Position numbers and translations under genes: made by a program. The notes under the pieces are model-generated. The model searched no databases and was not told where the DNA came from. It saw nothing but the letters and a program-made list of their open reading frames with translations. A DNA stretch of 24,443 bases from Liolophura sinensis (taxonomy: Eukaryota; Mollusca; Polyplacophora; Chitonida; Chitonidae). Location of the stretch: positions 1 through 24,443 of the forward strand of contig NW_027018458.1 in the NCBI RefSeq assembly GCF_032854445.1. The letters run 5' to 3'. This document shows, in pieces, positions 1 through 9,641 of the stretch (positions are counted from its first letter, which is position 1; each line of letters opens with the position of its first letter).

Positions 1-109
1 TTTTTGCCTGGTCCTTTTGCTCATTGAAATCGGCTACATGTACTATGTACAATCGCGACTGGTCATTACTATATTCAACTTTTGATTATAAGTTATGTGC
101 CCTTCGGTA

Positions 110-135
110 GCCCAGAAGATGTCAAATCTTTGGGC
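110..135 (+). other. Bulged 10-bp hairpin, present in nearly every monomer
   Basis: GCCCA, a single unpaired G, AAGAT, loop GTCAA, then ATCTT and TGGGC form ten base pairs with one bulge. In the reference phase it lies at offset 346-371. AGACGTC variants lose only the loop-closing pair; TTTAGGCC variants lose one stem pair. It could form in a transcript or as a cruciform; there is no direct evidence of function. Confidence 0.7.
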
Positions 136-143
136 CAAGCCCA
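131..143 (+). other. Alternative hairpin sharing a strand with the bulged hairpin
   Basis: TGGGC, loop CAA, GCCCA forms a GC-rich 5-bp stem. Its left arm is the right arm of the hairpin at 110-135, so the two structures exclude each other. The arrangement GCCCA - TGGGC - GCCCA recurs in most copies. Confidence 0.65.
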
Positions 144-200
144 TTTAACTCACCCAGCAAATGTCTTACTTCTAAGTCGAAGATAAACTCAATGTCTTTA

Positions 201-212
201 TCTACATGTAGA
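201..212. other. 12-bp perfect palindrome TCTACATGTAGA
   Basis: The sequence equals its own reverse complement and, past one A/A mismatch on each side, is flanked by TTT and AAA that also pair. It lies at offset 437-448. Only three copies (5257, 12382, 21146) break it, with CATGTATAAA. The core TACATGTA also occurs at 35-42, 168 bp upstream. Confidence 0.8.
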
Positions 213-224
213 AAAACCACACCA

Positions 225-238
225 TTTTTATATAAAAA
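225..238. promoter_or_regulatory. 14-bp AT palindrome with TATA-like core
   Basis: Five T's, ATAT and five A's form a perfect palindrome at offset 461-474 in essentially all copies; the tract after it gains or loses an A with class. It contains TATATAAAAA on the + strand and, by symmetry, on the - strand. This resembles an RNA polymerase II TATA box, but AT-rich palindromes are common in satellites, and no start site can be seen. Confidence 0.3.
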
Positions 239-253
239 ACACAAGGTACTTGA

Positions 254-267
254 TACAGTCTGCTGTA
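254..267 (+). other. Small hairpin TACAG-TCTG-CTGTA
   Basis: A 5-bp stem with a 4-base loop lies at offset 490-503 in every copy. It is short enough to occur by chance and is kept here because no copy I inspected disrupts it. Confidence 0.5.
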
Positions 268-368
268 AAAAGTACAATTGAACACTGACCCACATCAATA
301 AGGTGCCAAAAGATGCGCAATTGGGTCAGGCATCTCCAGCTGTTGAAAAATTGCAAATTTCCTTGGTT

Positions 369-376
369 TCCATGGA
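369..376. other. 8-bp palindrome TCCATGGA
   Basis: It occurs once per monomer at offset 57-64 and contains CCATGG (NcoI site). Cleavage there would give a ladder of about 548 bp. Confidence 0.8.
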
Positions 377-394
377 GTAAGAGCCGTTGCTGGG

Positions 395-400
395 CACGTG
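395..400. other. CACGTG palindrome (E-box sequence)
   Basis: It occurs once per monomer at offset 83-88, in GGCACGTGAT. This is the canonical core bound by bHLH-ZIP proteins in animals and fungi and also a G-box core in plants. Binding is unproven and a 6-bp match alone is weak. Confidence 0.3.
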
Positions 401-427
401 ATTTTGACATAAATGATGATTCAATTG

Positions 428-439
428 TGGCTACAGCCA
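428..439 (+). other. Short hairpin TGGCT-AC-AGCCA
   Basis: A 5-bp GC-rich inverted repeat with a 2-base loop lies at offset 116-127. It is conserved in nearly all copies; monomer 8 loses one C from its right arm. Confidence 0.5.
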
Positions 440-861
440 AAAGTATTGGTCGGAGAGCAACGCGGTTTGCACCATTCGATTTCTCGGTCACAAAATACGT
501 CGGATTAGCCTCTTACCAGCAGCATTGGAACATTTTTTCCACTTTTGGATTTTTGCCTGGTCCTTTTGCTAATTGAAATCGGCTACATGTACTATGTACC
601 ATCGCGACTGGTCATTACTATATTCAACTTTTGATTATAAGTTATGTGCCTTTCGGTAGCCCAGAAGACGTCAAATCTTTGGGCCAAGCCCATTTAACTC
701 ACCCAGCAAATGTCTTACTTCTAAGTCGAAGATAAACTCAATGTCTTTATCTACATGTAGAAAAACCACACCATTTTTATATAAAAAACACAAGGTACTT
801 GATACAGTCTGCTGTAAAAAGTACAATTGAACACTGACCCACATCAATAAGGTGCCAAAAG

Positions 862-1413
862 ATGCGCAATTGGGTCAGGCATCTCCCAGCTGTTGAAAAA
901 TTGCAAATTTCCTTGGTTTCCATGGAGTAAGAGCCGTTGCTGGGCACGTGATTTTGACATAAATGATGATTCAATTGTGGCTACAGCCAAAAGTATTGGT
1001 CGGAGAGCAACGCGGTTTGCACCATTCGATTTCTCGTCACAAAATACATCGGATTAGCCTCTTACCAGCAGCATTGGAACATTTTTTTCTACTTTTGGAT
1101 TTTTGCCTGGTCCTTTTGCTAATTGAAATCGGCTACATGTACTATGTACAATCGCGACTGGTCATTACTATATTCAACTTTTGATTATAAGTTATGTGCC
1201 CTTCGGTAGCCCAGAAGATGTCAAATCTTTAGGCCAAGCCCATTTAACTCACCCAGCAAATGTCTTACTTCTAAGTCGAAGATAAAACTTAATCTCTTTA
1301 TCTACATGTAGAAAAACCACACCATTTTTATATAAAAACCACAAGGTACTTGATACAGTCTGCTGTAAAAAGTACAATTGAACACTGACCCACATCAATA
1401 AGGTGCCCAAAAG
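862..1413 (+). repeat. Satellite monomer 2 (552 bp, class II)
   Basis: It has TACATCGG, TTTAGGCC and the rare TTTTTTTCTAC tract shared only with the copy at 21696. There are four 1-bp insertions: an extra C near 887, the T in the tract, an A in GATAAAACTT and a C in GTGCCCAAAAG. Confidence 0.95.
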
Positions 1414-1965
1414 ATGCGCAATTGGGTCAGGCATCTCCAGCTGTTGAAAAATTGCAAATTTCCCTTGGTTTCCATGGAGTAAGAGCCGTTGCCTGGGCAC
1501 GTGATTTTGACATAAATGATGATTCAATTGTGGCTACAGCCAAAAGTATTGGTCGGAGAGCAACGCGGTTTGCACCATTCGATTTCTCGTCACAAAATAC
1601 GTCGGATTAGCCTCTTACCAGCACGATTGGAGCATTTTTTTTACTTTTGGATTTTTTGCCTGGTCCTTTTGCTAATTTGAAATCGGCTACATGTACTATG
1701 TACCATCGCGACTGGTCATTACTATATTCAACTTTTGATTATAAGTTATGTGCCCTTCGTAGCCCAGAAGATGTCAAATCTTTGGGCCAAGCCCATTTAA
1801 CTCACCCAGCAAATGTCTTACTTCTAAGTCGAAGATAAACTTAATCTCTTTATCTACATGTAGAAAAAACCACACCATTTTTATATAAAAACCACAAGGT
1901 ACTTGATACAGTCTGCTGTAAAAAGTACAATTGAACACTGACCCACATCAATAAGGTGCCAAAAG
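1414..1965 (+). repeat. Satellite monomer 3 (552 bp, class II, ACG type)
   Basis: It combines the AGCACGATTGGAGC haplotype with TGTACCATC, a pairing found elsewhere only at 22246. Both also have six A's in TAGAAAAAACC. There are about six single-base indels, more than most copies. Confidence 0.95.
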
Positions 1966-2514
1966 ATGCGCAATTGGGTCAGGCATCTCCAGGTGTTGAA
2001 AAAATTGTAAATTTCCTTGGTTTCCATGGAGTTAAGAGCCGTTGCTGGGCACGTGATTTTGACATAAATGATGATTCAATTGTGGCTACAGCCAAAAGTA
2101 TTGGTCGGAGAGCAACGCGGTTTGCACCATTCGATTTCTCGTCACAAAATACGTCGGATTAGCCTCTTACCAGCAGCATTGGAACATTTTTTCCACTTTT
2201 GGATATTTGCCTGGTCCTTTTGCTAATTGAAATCGGCTACATGTACTATGTACAATCGCGACTGGTCATTACTATATTCAACTTTTGATTATAAGTTATG
2301 TGCCCTTCGGTAAGCCCAGAAGATGTCAAATCTTTGGGCCAAGCCCATTTAACTCACCAGCAAATGTCTTACTTCTAAGTCGAAGATAAACTCAATGTCT
2401 TTATCTACATGTAGAAAAACCACACCATTTTTATATAAAAAACACAAGGTACTTGATACAGTCTGCTGTAAAAGTACAATTGAACACTGACCCACATCAA
2501 TAAGGTGCCAAAAG
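1966..2514 (+). repeat. Satellite monomer 4 (549 bp, class I)
   Basis: It has CAGGTG with TTGTAAAT and the uncommon GGATATTTGCC. Three insertions and two deletions of one base nearly cancel in length, so the small open frames are broken here. Confidence 0.95.
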
Positions 2515-3064
2515 ATGCGCAATTGGGTCAGGCATCTCCAGCTGTTGAAAAATTGCAAATTTCCTTGGTTTCCATGGAGTAAGAGCCGTTGCTGGGCACG
2601 TGATTTTGACATAAATGATGATTCAATTGTGGCTACAGCCAAAAGTATTGGTCGGAGATCAACGCGGTTTGCACCATTCGATTTCTCGTCACAAAATACG
2701 TCGGATTAGCCTCTTACCAGCAGCAATTGGAACATTTTTTTCCACTTTTGGATTTTTGCCTGGTCCTTTTGCTAATTGAAATCGGCTACATGTACTATGT
2801 ACAATCGCGACTGGTCATTACTATATTCAACTTTTGATTATAAGTTATGTGCCCTTCGGTAGCCCAGAAGATGTCAAATCTTTGGGCCAAGCCCATTTAA
2901 CTCACCCAGCAAATGTCTTACTTCTAAGTCGAAGATAAACTTAATCTCTTTATCTACATGTAGAAAAACCACACCATTTTTATATAAAAACCAGAAGGTA
3001 CTTGATACAGTCTGCTGTAAAAAGTACAATTGAACACTGACCCACATCAATAAGGTGCCAAAAG
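2515..3064 (+). repeat. Satellite monomer 5 (550 bp, class II)
   Basis: It carries AACCAGAAGG instead of AACCACAAGG, shared with the copies at 15111 and 23345. A private GAGATCAAC change and two 1-bp insertions in the CAGCAATTGG and T-tract region are present. Confidence 0.95.
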
Positions 3065-3612
3065 ATGCGCAATTGGGTCAGGCATCTCCAGGTGTTGAAA
3101 AATTGCAAATTTCCTTGGTTTCCATGGAGTAAGAGCCGTTGCTGGGCACGTGATTTTGACATAAATGATGATTCAATTGTGGCTACAGCCAAAAGTATTG
3201 GTCGGAGAGCAACGCGGTTTGCACCATTCGATTTCTCGTCACAAAATACGTCGGATTAGCCTCTTACCAGCAGCATTGGAACATTTTTTCCACTTTTGGA
3301 TTTTTGCCTGGTCCTTTTGCTAATTGAAATCGGCTACATGTACTATGTACAATCGCGACTGGTCATTACTATATTCAACTTTTGATTATAAGTTATGTGC
3401 CCTTCGGTAGCCCAGAAGATGTCAAATCTTTGGGCCAAGCCCATTTAACTCACCCAGCAAATGTCTTACTTTTAAGTCGAAGATAAACTCAATGTCTTTA
3501 TCTACATGTAGAAAAACCACACCATTTTTATATAAAAAACACAAGGTACTTGATACAGTCTGCTGTAAAAAGTACAATTGAACACTGACCCACATCAATA
3601 AGGTGCCAAAAG
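3065..3612 (+). repeat. Satellite monomer 6 (548 bp, class I)
   Basis: It has CAGGTG with TTGCAAAT and the rare TTACTTTTAAGTC (usual TTACTTCTAAGTC), a marker shared only with the copies at 4161 and 23893. It has no indels. Confidence 0.95.
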
Positions 3613-4160
3613 ATGCGCAATTGGGTCAGGCATCTCCAGCTGTTGAAAAATTGGAAATTTCCTTGGTTTCCATGGAGTAAGAGCCGTTGCTGGGCACGTG
3701 ATTTTGACATAATTGATGATTCAATTGTGGCTACAGCCAAAAGTATTGCTCGGAGAGCAACGCTGTTTGCACCATTCGATTTCTCGTCACAAATTACGTC
3801 GGATTAGCCTCTTACCAGCAGCATTGGAACATTTTTTCCACTTTTGGATATTTGCCTGGTCCTTTTGCTAATTGAAATCGGCTACATGTACTATGTACAA
3901 TCGCGACTGGTCATTACTATATTCATCTTTTGATTATAAGTTATGTGCCCTTCGGTAGCCCAGAAGATGTCAAATCTTTGGGCCAAGCCCATTTAACTCA
4001 CCCAGCAAATGTCTTACTTCTAAGTCGAATATAAACTTAATCTCTTTATCTACATGTAGAAAAACCACACCATTTTTATATAAAAAACACAAGGTACTTG
4101 ATACAGTCTGCTGTAAAAAGTACAATTGAACACTGACCCACATCAATAAGGTGCCAAAAG
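3613..4160 (+). repeat. Satellite monomer 7 (548 bp, class I/II hybrid)
   Basis: This copy has TTGGAAAT, CGCTGTTT, AAATTACG, ATTCATC and CGAATATAAAC, plus AATTG and GCTCGG. It has the class II ACTTAATCTCT but the class I six-A tract. The copy at 4708 has the same set. Confidence 0.95.
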
Positions 4161-4707
4161 ATGCGCAATTGGGTCAGGCATCTCCAGCTGTTGAAAAATT
4201 GCAAATTTCCTTGGTTTCCATGGAGTAAGAGCCGTTGCTGGGCACGTGATTTTGACATAATTGATGATTCAATTGTGGCTACAGCAAAAGTATTGCTCGG
4301 AGAGCAACGCGGTTTGCACCATTCGATTTCTCGTCACAAAATACGTCGGATTAGCCTCTTACCAGCAGCATTGGAACATTTTTTCCACTTTTGGATTTTT
4401 GCCTGGTCCTTTTGCTAATTGAAATCGGCTACATGTACTATGTACAATCGCGACTGGTCATTACTATATTCAACTTTTGATTATAAGTTATGTGCCCTTC
4501 GGTAGCCCAGAAGATGTCAAATCTTTGGGCCAAGCCCATTTAACTCACCCAGCAAATGTCTTACTTTTAAGTCGAAGATAAACTCAATGTCTTTATCTAC
4601 ATGTAGAAAAACCACACCATTTTTATATAAAAAACACAAGGTACTTGATACAGTCTGCTGTAAAAAGTACAATTGAACACTGACCCACATCAATAAGGTG
4701 CCAAAAG
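4161..4707 (+). repeat. Satellite monomer 8 (547 bp, class I, mosaic)
   Basis: The 5' part has AATTG and GCTCGG like the copy at 5257. The 3' part has GGATTTTTG and TTACTTTTAAG like the copy at 3065. It therefore contains the junction of a two-monomer tandem duplication. One C is missing in CAGCAAAAG. Confidence 0.95.
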
Positions 4708-5256
4708 ATGCGCAATTGGGTCAGGCATCTCCAGCTGTTGAAAAATTGGAAATTTCCTTGGTTTCCATGGAGTAAGAGCCGTTGCTGGGCACGTGATTTT
4801 GACATAATTGATGATTCAATTGTGGCTACAGCCAAAAGTATTGCTCGGAGAGCAACGCTGTTTGCACCATTCGATTTCTCGTCACAAATTACGTCGGATT
4901 AGCCTCTTACCAGCAGCATTGGAACATTTTTTCCACTTTTGGATATTTGCCTGGTCCTTTTGCTAATTGAAATCGGCTACATGTACTATGTACAATCGCG
5001 ACTGGTCATTACTATATTCATCTTTTGATTATAAGTTATGTGCCCTTCGGTAGCCCAGAAGATGTCAAATCTTTGGGCCAAGCCCATTTAACTCACCCAG
5101 CAAATGTCTTACTTCTAAGTCGAATATAAACTTAATCTCTTTATCTACATGTAGAAAAAACCACACCATTTTTATATAAAAAACACAAGGTACTTGATAC
5201 AGTCTGCTGTAAAAAGTACAATTGAACACTGACCCACATCAATAAGGTGCCAAAAG
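4708..5256 (+). repeat. Satellite monomer 9 (549 bp, duplicate of monomer 7)
   Basis: It repeats all the marker substitutions of the copy at 3613 and differs in what I could see only by one extra A in TAGAAAAAACC. Confidence 0.95.
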
Positions 5257-5803
5257 ATGCGCAATTGGGTCAGGCATCTCCAGCTGTTGAAAAATTGCAA
5301 ATTTCCTTGGTTTCCATGGAGTAAGAGCCGTTGCTGGCACGTGATTTTGACATAATTGATGATTCAATTGTGGCTACAGCCAAAAGTATTGCTCGGAGAG
5401 CAACGCGGTTTGCACCATTCGATTTCTCGTCACAAAATACGTCGGATTAGCCTCTTACCAGCAGCATTGGAACATTTTTTCCACTTTTGGATATTTGCCT
5501 GGTCCTTTTGCTAATTGAAATCGGCTACATGTACTATGTACCATCGCGACTGGTCATTACTATATTCAACTTTTGATTATAAGTTATGTGCCCTTCGGTA
5601 GCCCAGAAGACGTCAAATCTTTGGGCCAAGCCCATTTAACTCACCCAGCAAATGTGTTACTTCTAAGTCGAAGTAAACTCAATGTCTTTATCTACATGTA
5701 TAAAAACCACACCATTTTTATATAAAAAAACACAAGGTACTTGATACAGTCTGCTGTAAAAAGTACAATTGAACACTGACCCACATCAATAAGGTGCCAA
5801 AAG
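5257..5803 (+). repeat. Satellite monomer 10 (547 bp, class I)
   Basis: The 5' part matches monomer 8 (AATTG, GCTCGG). The 3' part has TGTACCATC, AGACGTC, CATGTATAAA (which breaks the 12-bp palindrome) and one extra A after the AT palindrome. The last two markers travel together at 12382 and 21146 as well. Confidence 0.95.
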
Positions 5804-6352
5804 ATGCGCAATTGGGTCAGGCATCTCCAGCTGTTGAAAAATTGCAAATTTCCTTGGTTTCCATGGAGTAAGAGCCGTTGCTGGGCACGTGATTTTGACA
5901 TAAATGATGATTCAATTGTGGCTACAGCCAAAAGTATTGGTCGGAGAGCAACGCGGTTTGCACCATTCGATTTCTCGTCACAAAATACGTCGGATTAAGC
6001 CTCTTACCAGCAGCATTGGAACATTTTTTCCACTTTTGGATTTTTGCCTGGTCCTTTTGCTAATTGAAATCGGCTACATGTACTATGTACAATCGCGACT
6101 GGTCATTACTATATTCAACTTTTGATTATAAGTTATGTGCCCTTCGGTAGCCCAGAAGATGTCAAATCTTTAGGCCAAGCCCATTTAACTCACCCAGCAA
6201 ATGTCTTACTTCTAAGTCGAAGATAAACTTAATCTCTTTATCTACATGTAGAAAAACCACACCATTTTTATATAAAAACCACAAGGTACTTGATACAGTC
6301 TGCTGTAAAAAGTACAATTGAACACTGACCCACATCAATAAGGTGCCAAAAG
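5804..6352 (+). repeat. Satellite monomer 11 (549 bp, class II)
   Basis: It has TTTAGGCC, as do the copies at 862, 12923 and 21696. The three copies carrying CATGTATAAA are each followed by a TTTAGGCC copy. One A is inserted in GGATTAAGCC. Confidence 0.95.
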
Positions 6353-6900
6353 ATGCGCAATTGGGTCAGGCATCTCCAGCTGTTGAAAAATTGCAAATTT
6401 CCTTGGTTTCCATGGAGTAAGAGCCGTTGCTGGGCACGTGATTTTGACATAAATGATGATTCAATTGTGGCTACAGCCAAAAGTATTGGTCGGAGAGCAA
6501 CGCGGTTTGCACCATTCGATTTCTCGTCACAAAATACGTCGGATTAGCCTCTTACCAGCAGCATTGGAACATTTTTTCCACTTTTGGATTTTTGCCTGGT
6601 CCTTTTGCTCATTGAAATCGGCTACATGTACTATGTACAATCGCGACTGGTCATTACTATATTCAACTTTTGATTATAAGTTATGTGCCCTTCGGTAGCC
6701 CAGAAGATGTCAAATCTTTGGGCCAAGCCCATTTAACTCACCCAGCAAATGTCTTACTTCTAAGTCGAAGATAAACTCAATGTCTTTATCTACATGTAGA
6801 AAAACCACACCATTTTTATATAAAAAACACAAGGTACTTGATACAGTCTGCTGTAAAAAGTACAATTGAACACTGACCCACATCAATAAGGTGCCAAAAG
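6353..6900 (+). repeat. Satellite monomer 12 (548 bp, class I)
   Basis: It has GCTCATTG and otherwise reads as the class I consensus. It matches the copy at 9642 at every variant site I scored. Confidence 0.95.
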
Positions 6901-7450
6901 ATGCGCAATTGGGTCAGGCATCTCCAGGTGTTGAAAAATTGCAAATTTCCTTGGTTTCCATGGAGTAAGAGCCGTTGCTGGGCACGTGATTTTGACATAA
7001 ATGATGATTCAATTGTGGCTACAGCCAAAAGTATTGGTCGGAGAGCAACGCGGTTTGCACCATTCGATTTCTCGTCACAAAATACGTCGGATTAGCCTCT
7101 TACCAGCAGCATTGGAACATTTTTTTCCACTTTTGGATTTTTGCCTGGTCCTTTTGCTAATTGAAATCGGCTACATGTACTATGTACCATCGCGACTGGT
7201 CATTACTATATTCAACTTTTGATTATAAGTTATGTGCCCTTCGGTAGCCCAGAAGACGTCAAATCTTTGGGCCAAGCCCATTTAACTCACCCAGCAAATG
7301 TCTTACTTCTAAGTCGAAGATAAACTCAATGTCTTTATCTACATGTAGAAAAACCACACCATTTTTATATAAAAAACACAAGGTACTTGATACAGTCTGC
7401 TGTAAAAAAGTACAATTGAACACTGACCCACATCAATAAGGTGCCAAAAG
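6901..7450 (+). repeat. Satellite monomer 13 (550 bp, class I)
   Basis: It has CAGGTG with TTGCAAAT, TGTACCATC and AGACGTC. There are two 1-bp homopolymer insertions (T tract near 7120 and A tract near 7405). Confidence 0.95.
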
Positions 7451-7999
7451 ATGCGCAATTGGGTCAGGCATCTCCAGCTGTTGAAAAATTGCAAATTTCC
7501 TTGGTTTCCATGGAGTAAGAGCCGTTGCTGGGCACGTGATTTTGACATAAATGATGATTCAATTGTGGCTACAGCCAAAAGTATTGGTCGGAGAGCAACG
7601 CGGTTTGCACCATTCGATTTCTCGTCACAAAATACATCGGATTAGCCTCTTACCAGCAGCATTGGAACATTTTTTTCCACTTTTGGATTTTTGCCTGGTC
7701 CTTTTGCTAATTGAAATCGGCTACATGTACTATGTACAATCGCGACTGGTCATTACTATATTCAACTTTTGATTATAAGTTATGTGCCCTTCGGTAGCCC
7801 AGAAGATGTCAAATCTTTGGGCCAAGCCCATTTAACTCACCCAGCAAATGTCTTACTTCTAAGTCGAAGATAAACTTAATCTCTTTATCTACATGTAAGA
7901 AAACCACACCATTTTTATATAAAAACCACAAGGTACTTGATACAGTCTGCTGTAAAAAATACAATTGAACACTGACGCACATCAATAAGGTGCCAAAAG
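7451..7999 (+). repeat. Satellite monomer 14 (549 bp, class II)
   Basis: It has TACATCGG, GTAAAAAATAC and TGACGCAC (shared with 15111 and 16207). CATGTAAGAAAACC near 7890 looks like a compensating insertion and deletion. One T is inserted in the T tract. Confidence 0.95.
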
Positions 8000-8546
8000 A
8001 TGCGCAATTGGGTCAGGCATCTCCAGCTGTTGAAAAATTGCAAATTTCCTTGTTTCCATGGAGTAAGAGCCGTTGCTGGGCACGTGATTTTGACATAAAT
8101 GATGATTCAATTGTGGCTACAGCCAAAAGTATTGGTCGGAGAGCAACGCGGTTTGCACCATTCGATTTCTCGTCACAAAATACGTCGGATTAGCCTCTTA
8201 CCAGCACGATTGGAGCATTTTTTTTACTTTTGGATTTTTGCCTGGTCCTTTTGCTAATTGAAATCGGCTACATGTACTATGTACAATCGCGACTGGTCAT
8301 TACTATATTCAACTTTTGATTATAAGTTATGTGCCCTTCGGTAGCCCAGAAGATGTCAAATCTTTGGGCCAAGCCCATTTAACTCACCCAGCAAATGTCT
8401 TACTTCTAAGTCGAAGATAAACTTAATCTCTTTATCTACATGTAGAAAAACCACACCATTTTTATATAAAAACCACAAGGTACTTGATACAGTCTGCTGT
8501 AAAAAGTACAATTGAACACTGACCCACATCAATAAGGTGCCAAAAG
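8000..8546 (+). repeat. Satellite monomer 15 (547 bp, class II, ACG type)
   Basis: It has the AGCACGATTGGAGC haplotype with eight T's and a 1-bp deletion giving CCTTGTTTCC, a pairing shared only with 17303. Confidence 0.95.
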
Positions 8547-9093
8547 ATGCGCAATTGGGTCAGGCATCTCCAGGTGTTGAAAAATTGTAAATTTCCTTGG
8601 TTTCCATGGAGTAAGAGCCGTTGCTGGGCACGTGATTTTGACATAAATGATGATTCAATTGTGGCTACAGCCAAAAGTATTGGTCGGAGAGCAACGCGGT
8701 TTGCACCATTCGATTCTCGTCACAAAATACGTCGGATTAGCCTCTTACCAGCACGATTGGAGCATTTTTTTTACTTTTGGATTTTTGCCTGGTCCTTTTG
8801 CTAATTGAAATCGGCTACATGTACTATGTACAATCGCGACTGGTCATTACTATATTCAACTTTTGATTATAAGTTATGTTGCCCTTCGGTAGCCCAGAAG
8901 ATGTCAAATCTTTGGGCCAAGCCATTTAACTCACCCAGCAAATGTCTTACTTCTAAGTCGAAGATAAACTTAATCTCTTTATCTACATGTAGAAAAACCA
9001 CACCATTTTTATATAAAAACCACAAGGTACTTGATACAGTCTGCTGTAAAAAGTACAATTGAACACTGACCCACATCAATAAGGTGCCAAAAG
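8547..9093 (+). repeat. Satellite monomer 16 (547 bp, class II, ACG type)
   Basis: It has CAGGTG, TTGTAAAT and the ACG haplotype, as at 17850. A T is lost in CGATTCTCG, a T gained in TATGTTGCCC and a C lost in CAAGCCATTT. Confidence 0.95.
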
Positions 9094-9641
9094 ATGCGCA
9101 ATTGGGTCAGGCATCTCCAGCTGTTGAAAAATTGTAAATTTCCTTGGTTTCCATGGAGTAAGAGCCGTTGCTGGGCACGTGATTTTGACATAAATGATGA
9201 TTCAATTGTGGCTACAGCCAAAAGTATTGGTCGGAGAGCAACGCGGTTTGCACCATTCGATTTCTCGTCACAAAATACGTCAGATTAGCCTCTTACCAGC
9301 AGCATTGGAACATTTTTTCCACTTTTGGATTTTTGCCTGGTCCTTTTGCTAATTGAAATCGGCTACATGTACTATGTACAATCGCGACTGGTCATTACTA
9401 TATTCAACTTTTGATTATAAGTTATGTGCCCTTCGGTAGCCCAGAAGATGTCAAATCTTTGGGCCAAGCCCATTTAACTCACCCAGCAAATGTCTTACTT
9501 CTAAGTCGAAGATAAACTTAATCTCTTTATCTACATGTAGAAAAACCACACCATTTTTATATAAAAACCACAAGGTACTTGATACAGTCTGCTGTAAAAA
9601 ATACAATTGAACACTGACCCACATCAATAAGGTGCCAAAAG
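9094..9641 (+). repeat. Satellite monomer 17 (548 bp, class II)
   Basis: It has TTGTAAAT, ACGTCAGATT (shared with 11286 and 18399) and GTAAAAAATAC. It has no indels and begins a run of six copies of exactly 548 bp. Confidence 0.95.

Larger units (their letters stand above)
1..312 (+). repeat. Satellite monomer 0 (left-truncated, class I)
   Basis: This is the 3' 312 bases of a copy cut by the window edge. It carries GCTCATTG instead of the usual GCTAATTG, a marker shared only with the monomers at 6353, 9642 and 20049. Confidence 0.93.
313..861 (+). repeat. Satellite monomer 1 (549 bp, class I)
   Basis: It has TGTACCATC and AGACGTC, the first position of the six-monomer block. One G is inserted in CTCGGTCAC near 485. 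CCTTTCGG near 650 replaces the usual CCCTTCGG. Confidence 0.95.
313..3612 (+). repeat. Higher-order block H, left copy (6 monomers)
   Basis: Monomers 1-6 carry an ordered series of rare markers: TGTACCATC+AGACGTC; TACATCGG+TTTTTTTCTAC+TTTAGGCC; ACG haplotype+TGTACCATC+six-A tract; CAGGTG+TTGTAAAT in class I; AACCAGAAGG; TTACTTTTAAG. Monomers 39-44 have the same series in the same order. Confidence 0.85.
3203..5500 (+). repeat. Tandem duplication of a two-monomer unit
   Basis: The stretch from mid-monomer 6 through 7 to mid-monomer 8 is repeated from mid-monomer 8 through 9 to mid-monomer 10. Monomers 7 and 9 share five or more unusual substitutions. Monomer 8 switches from the monomer 10 pattern to the monomer 6 pattern between about 4299 and 4403, which locates the junction. 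The outer limits given are approximate. Confidence 0.85.

Noticed and set aside
455-484. Possible RNA polymerase III B box in ACCATTCGATTTCTC, with TGGCTACAGCC as A box
   Set aside because: ATTCGATTTC differs from the GTTCGANTCC consensus at important positions and the A-box match is poor, so a tRNA-derived SINE origin is not supported.
3203-5500. The dimer duplication as a pure assembly artefact
   Set aside because: The two copies are not identical (extra A in monomer 9, missing C in monomer 8, different 3' parts of 8 and 10), which favours a real duplication, although reads are needed to be sure.
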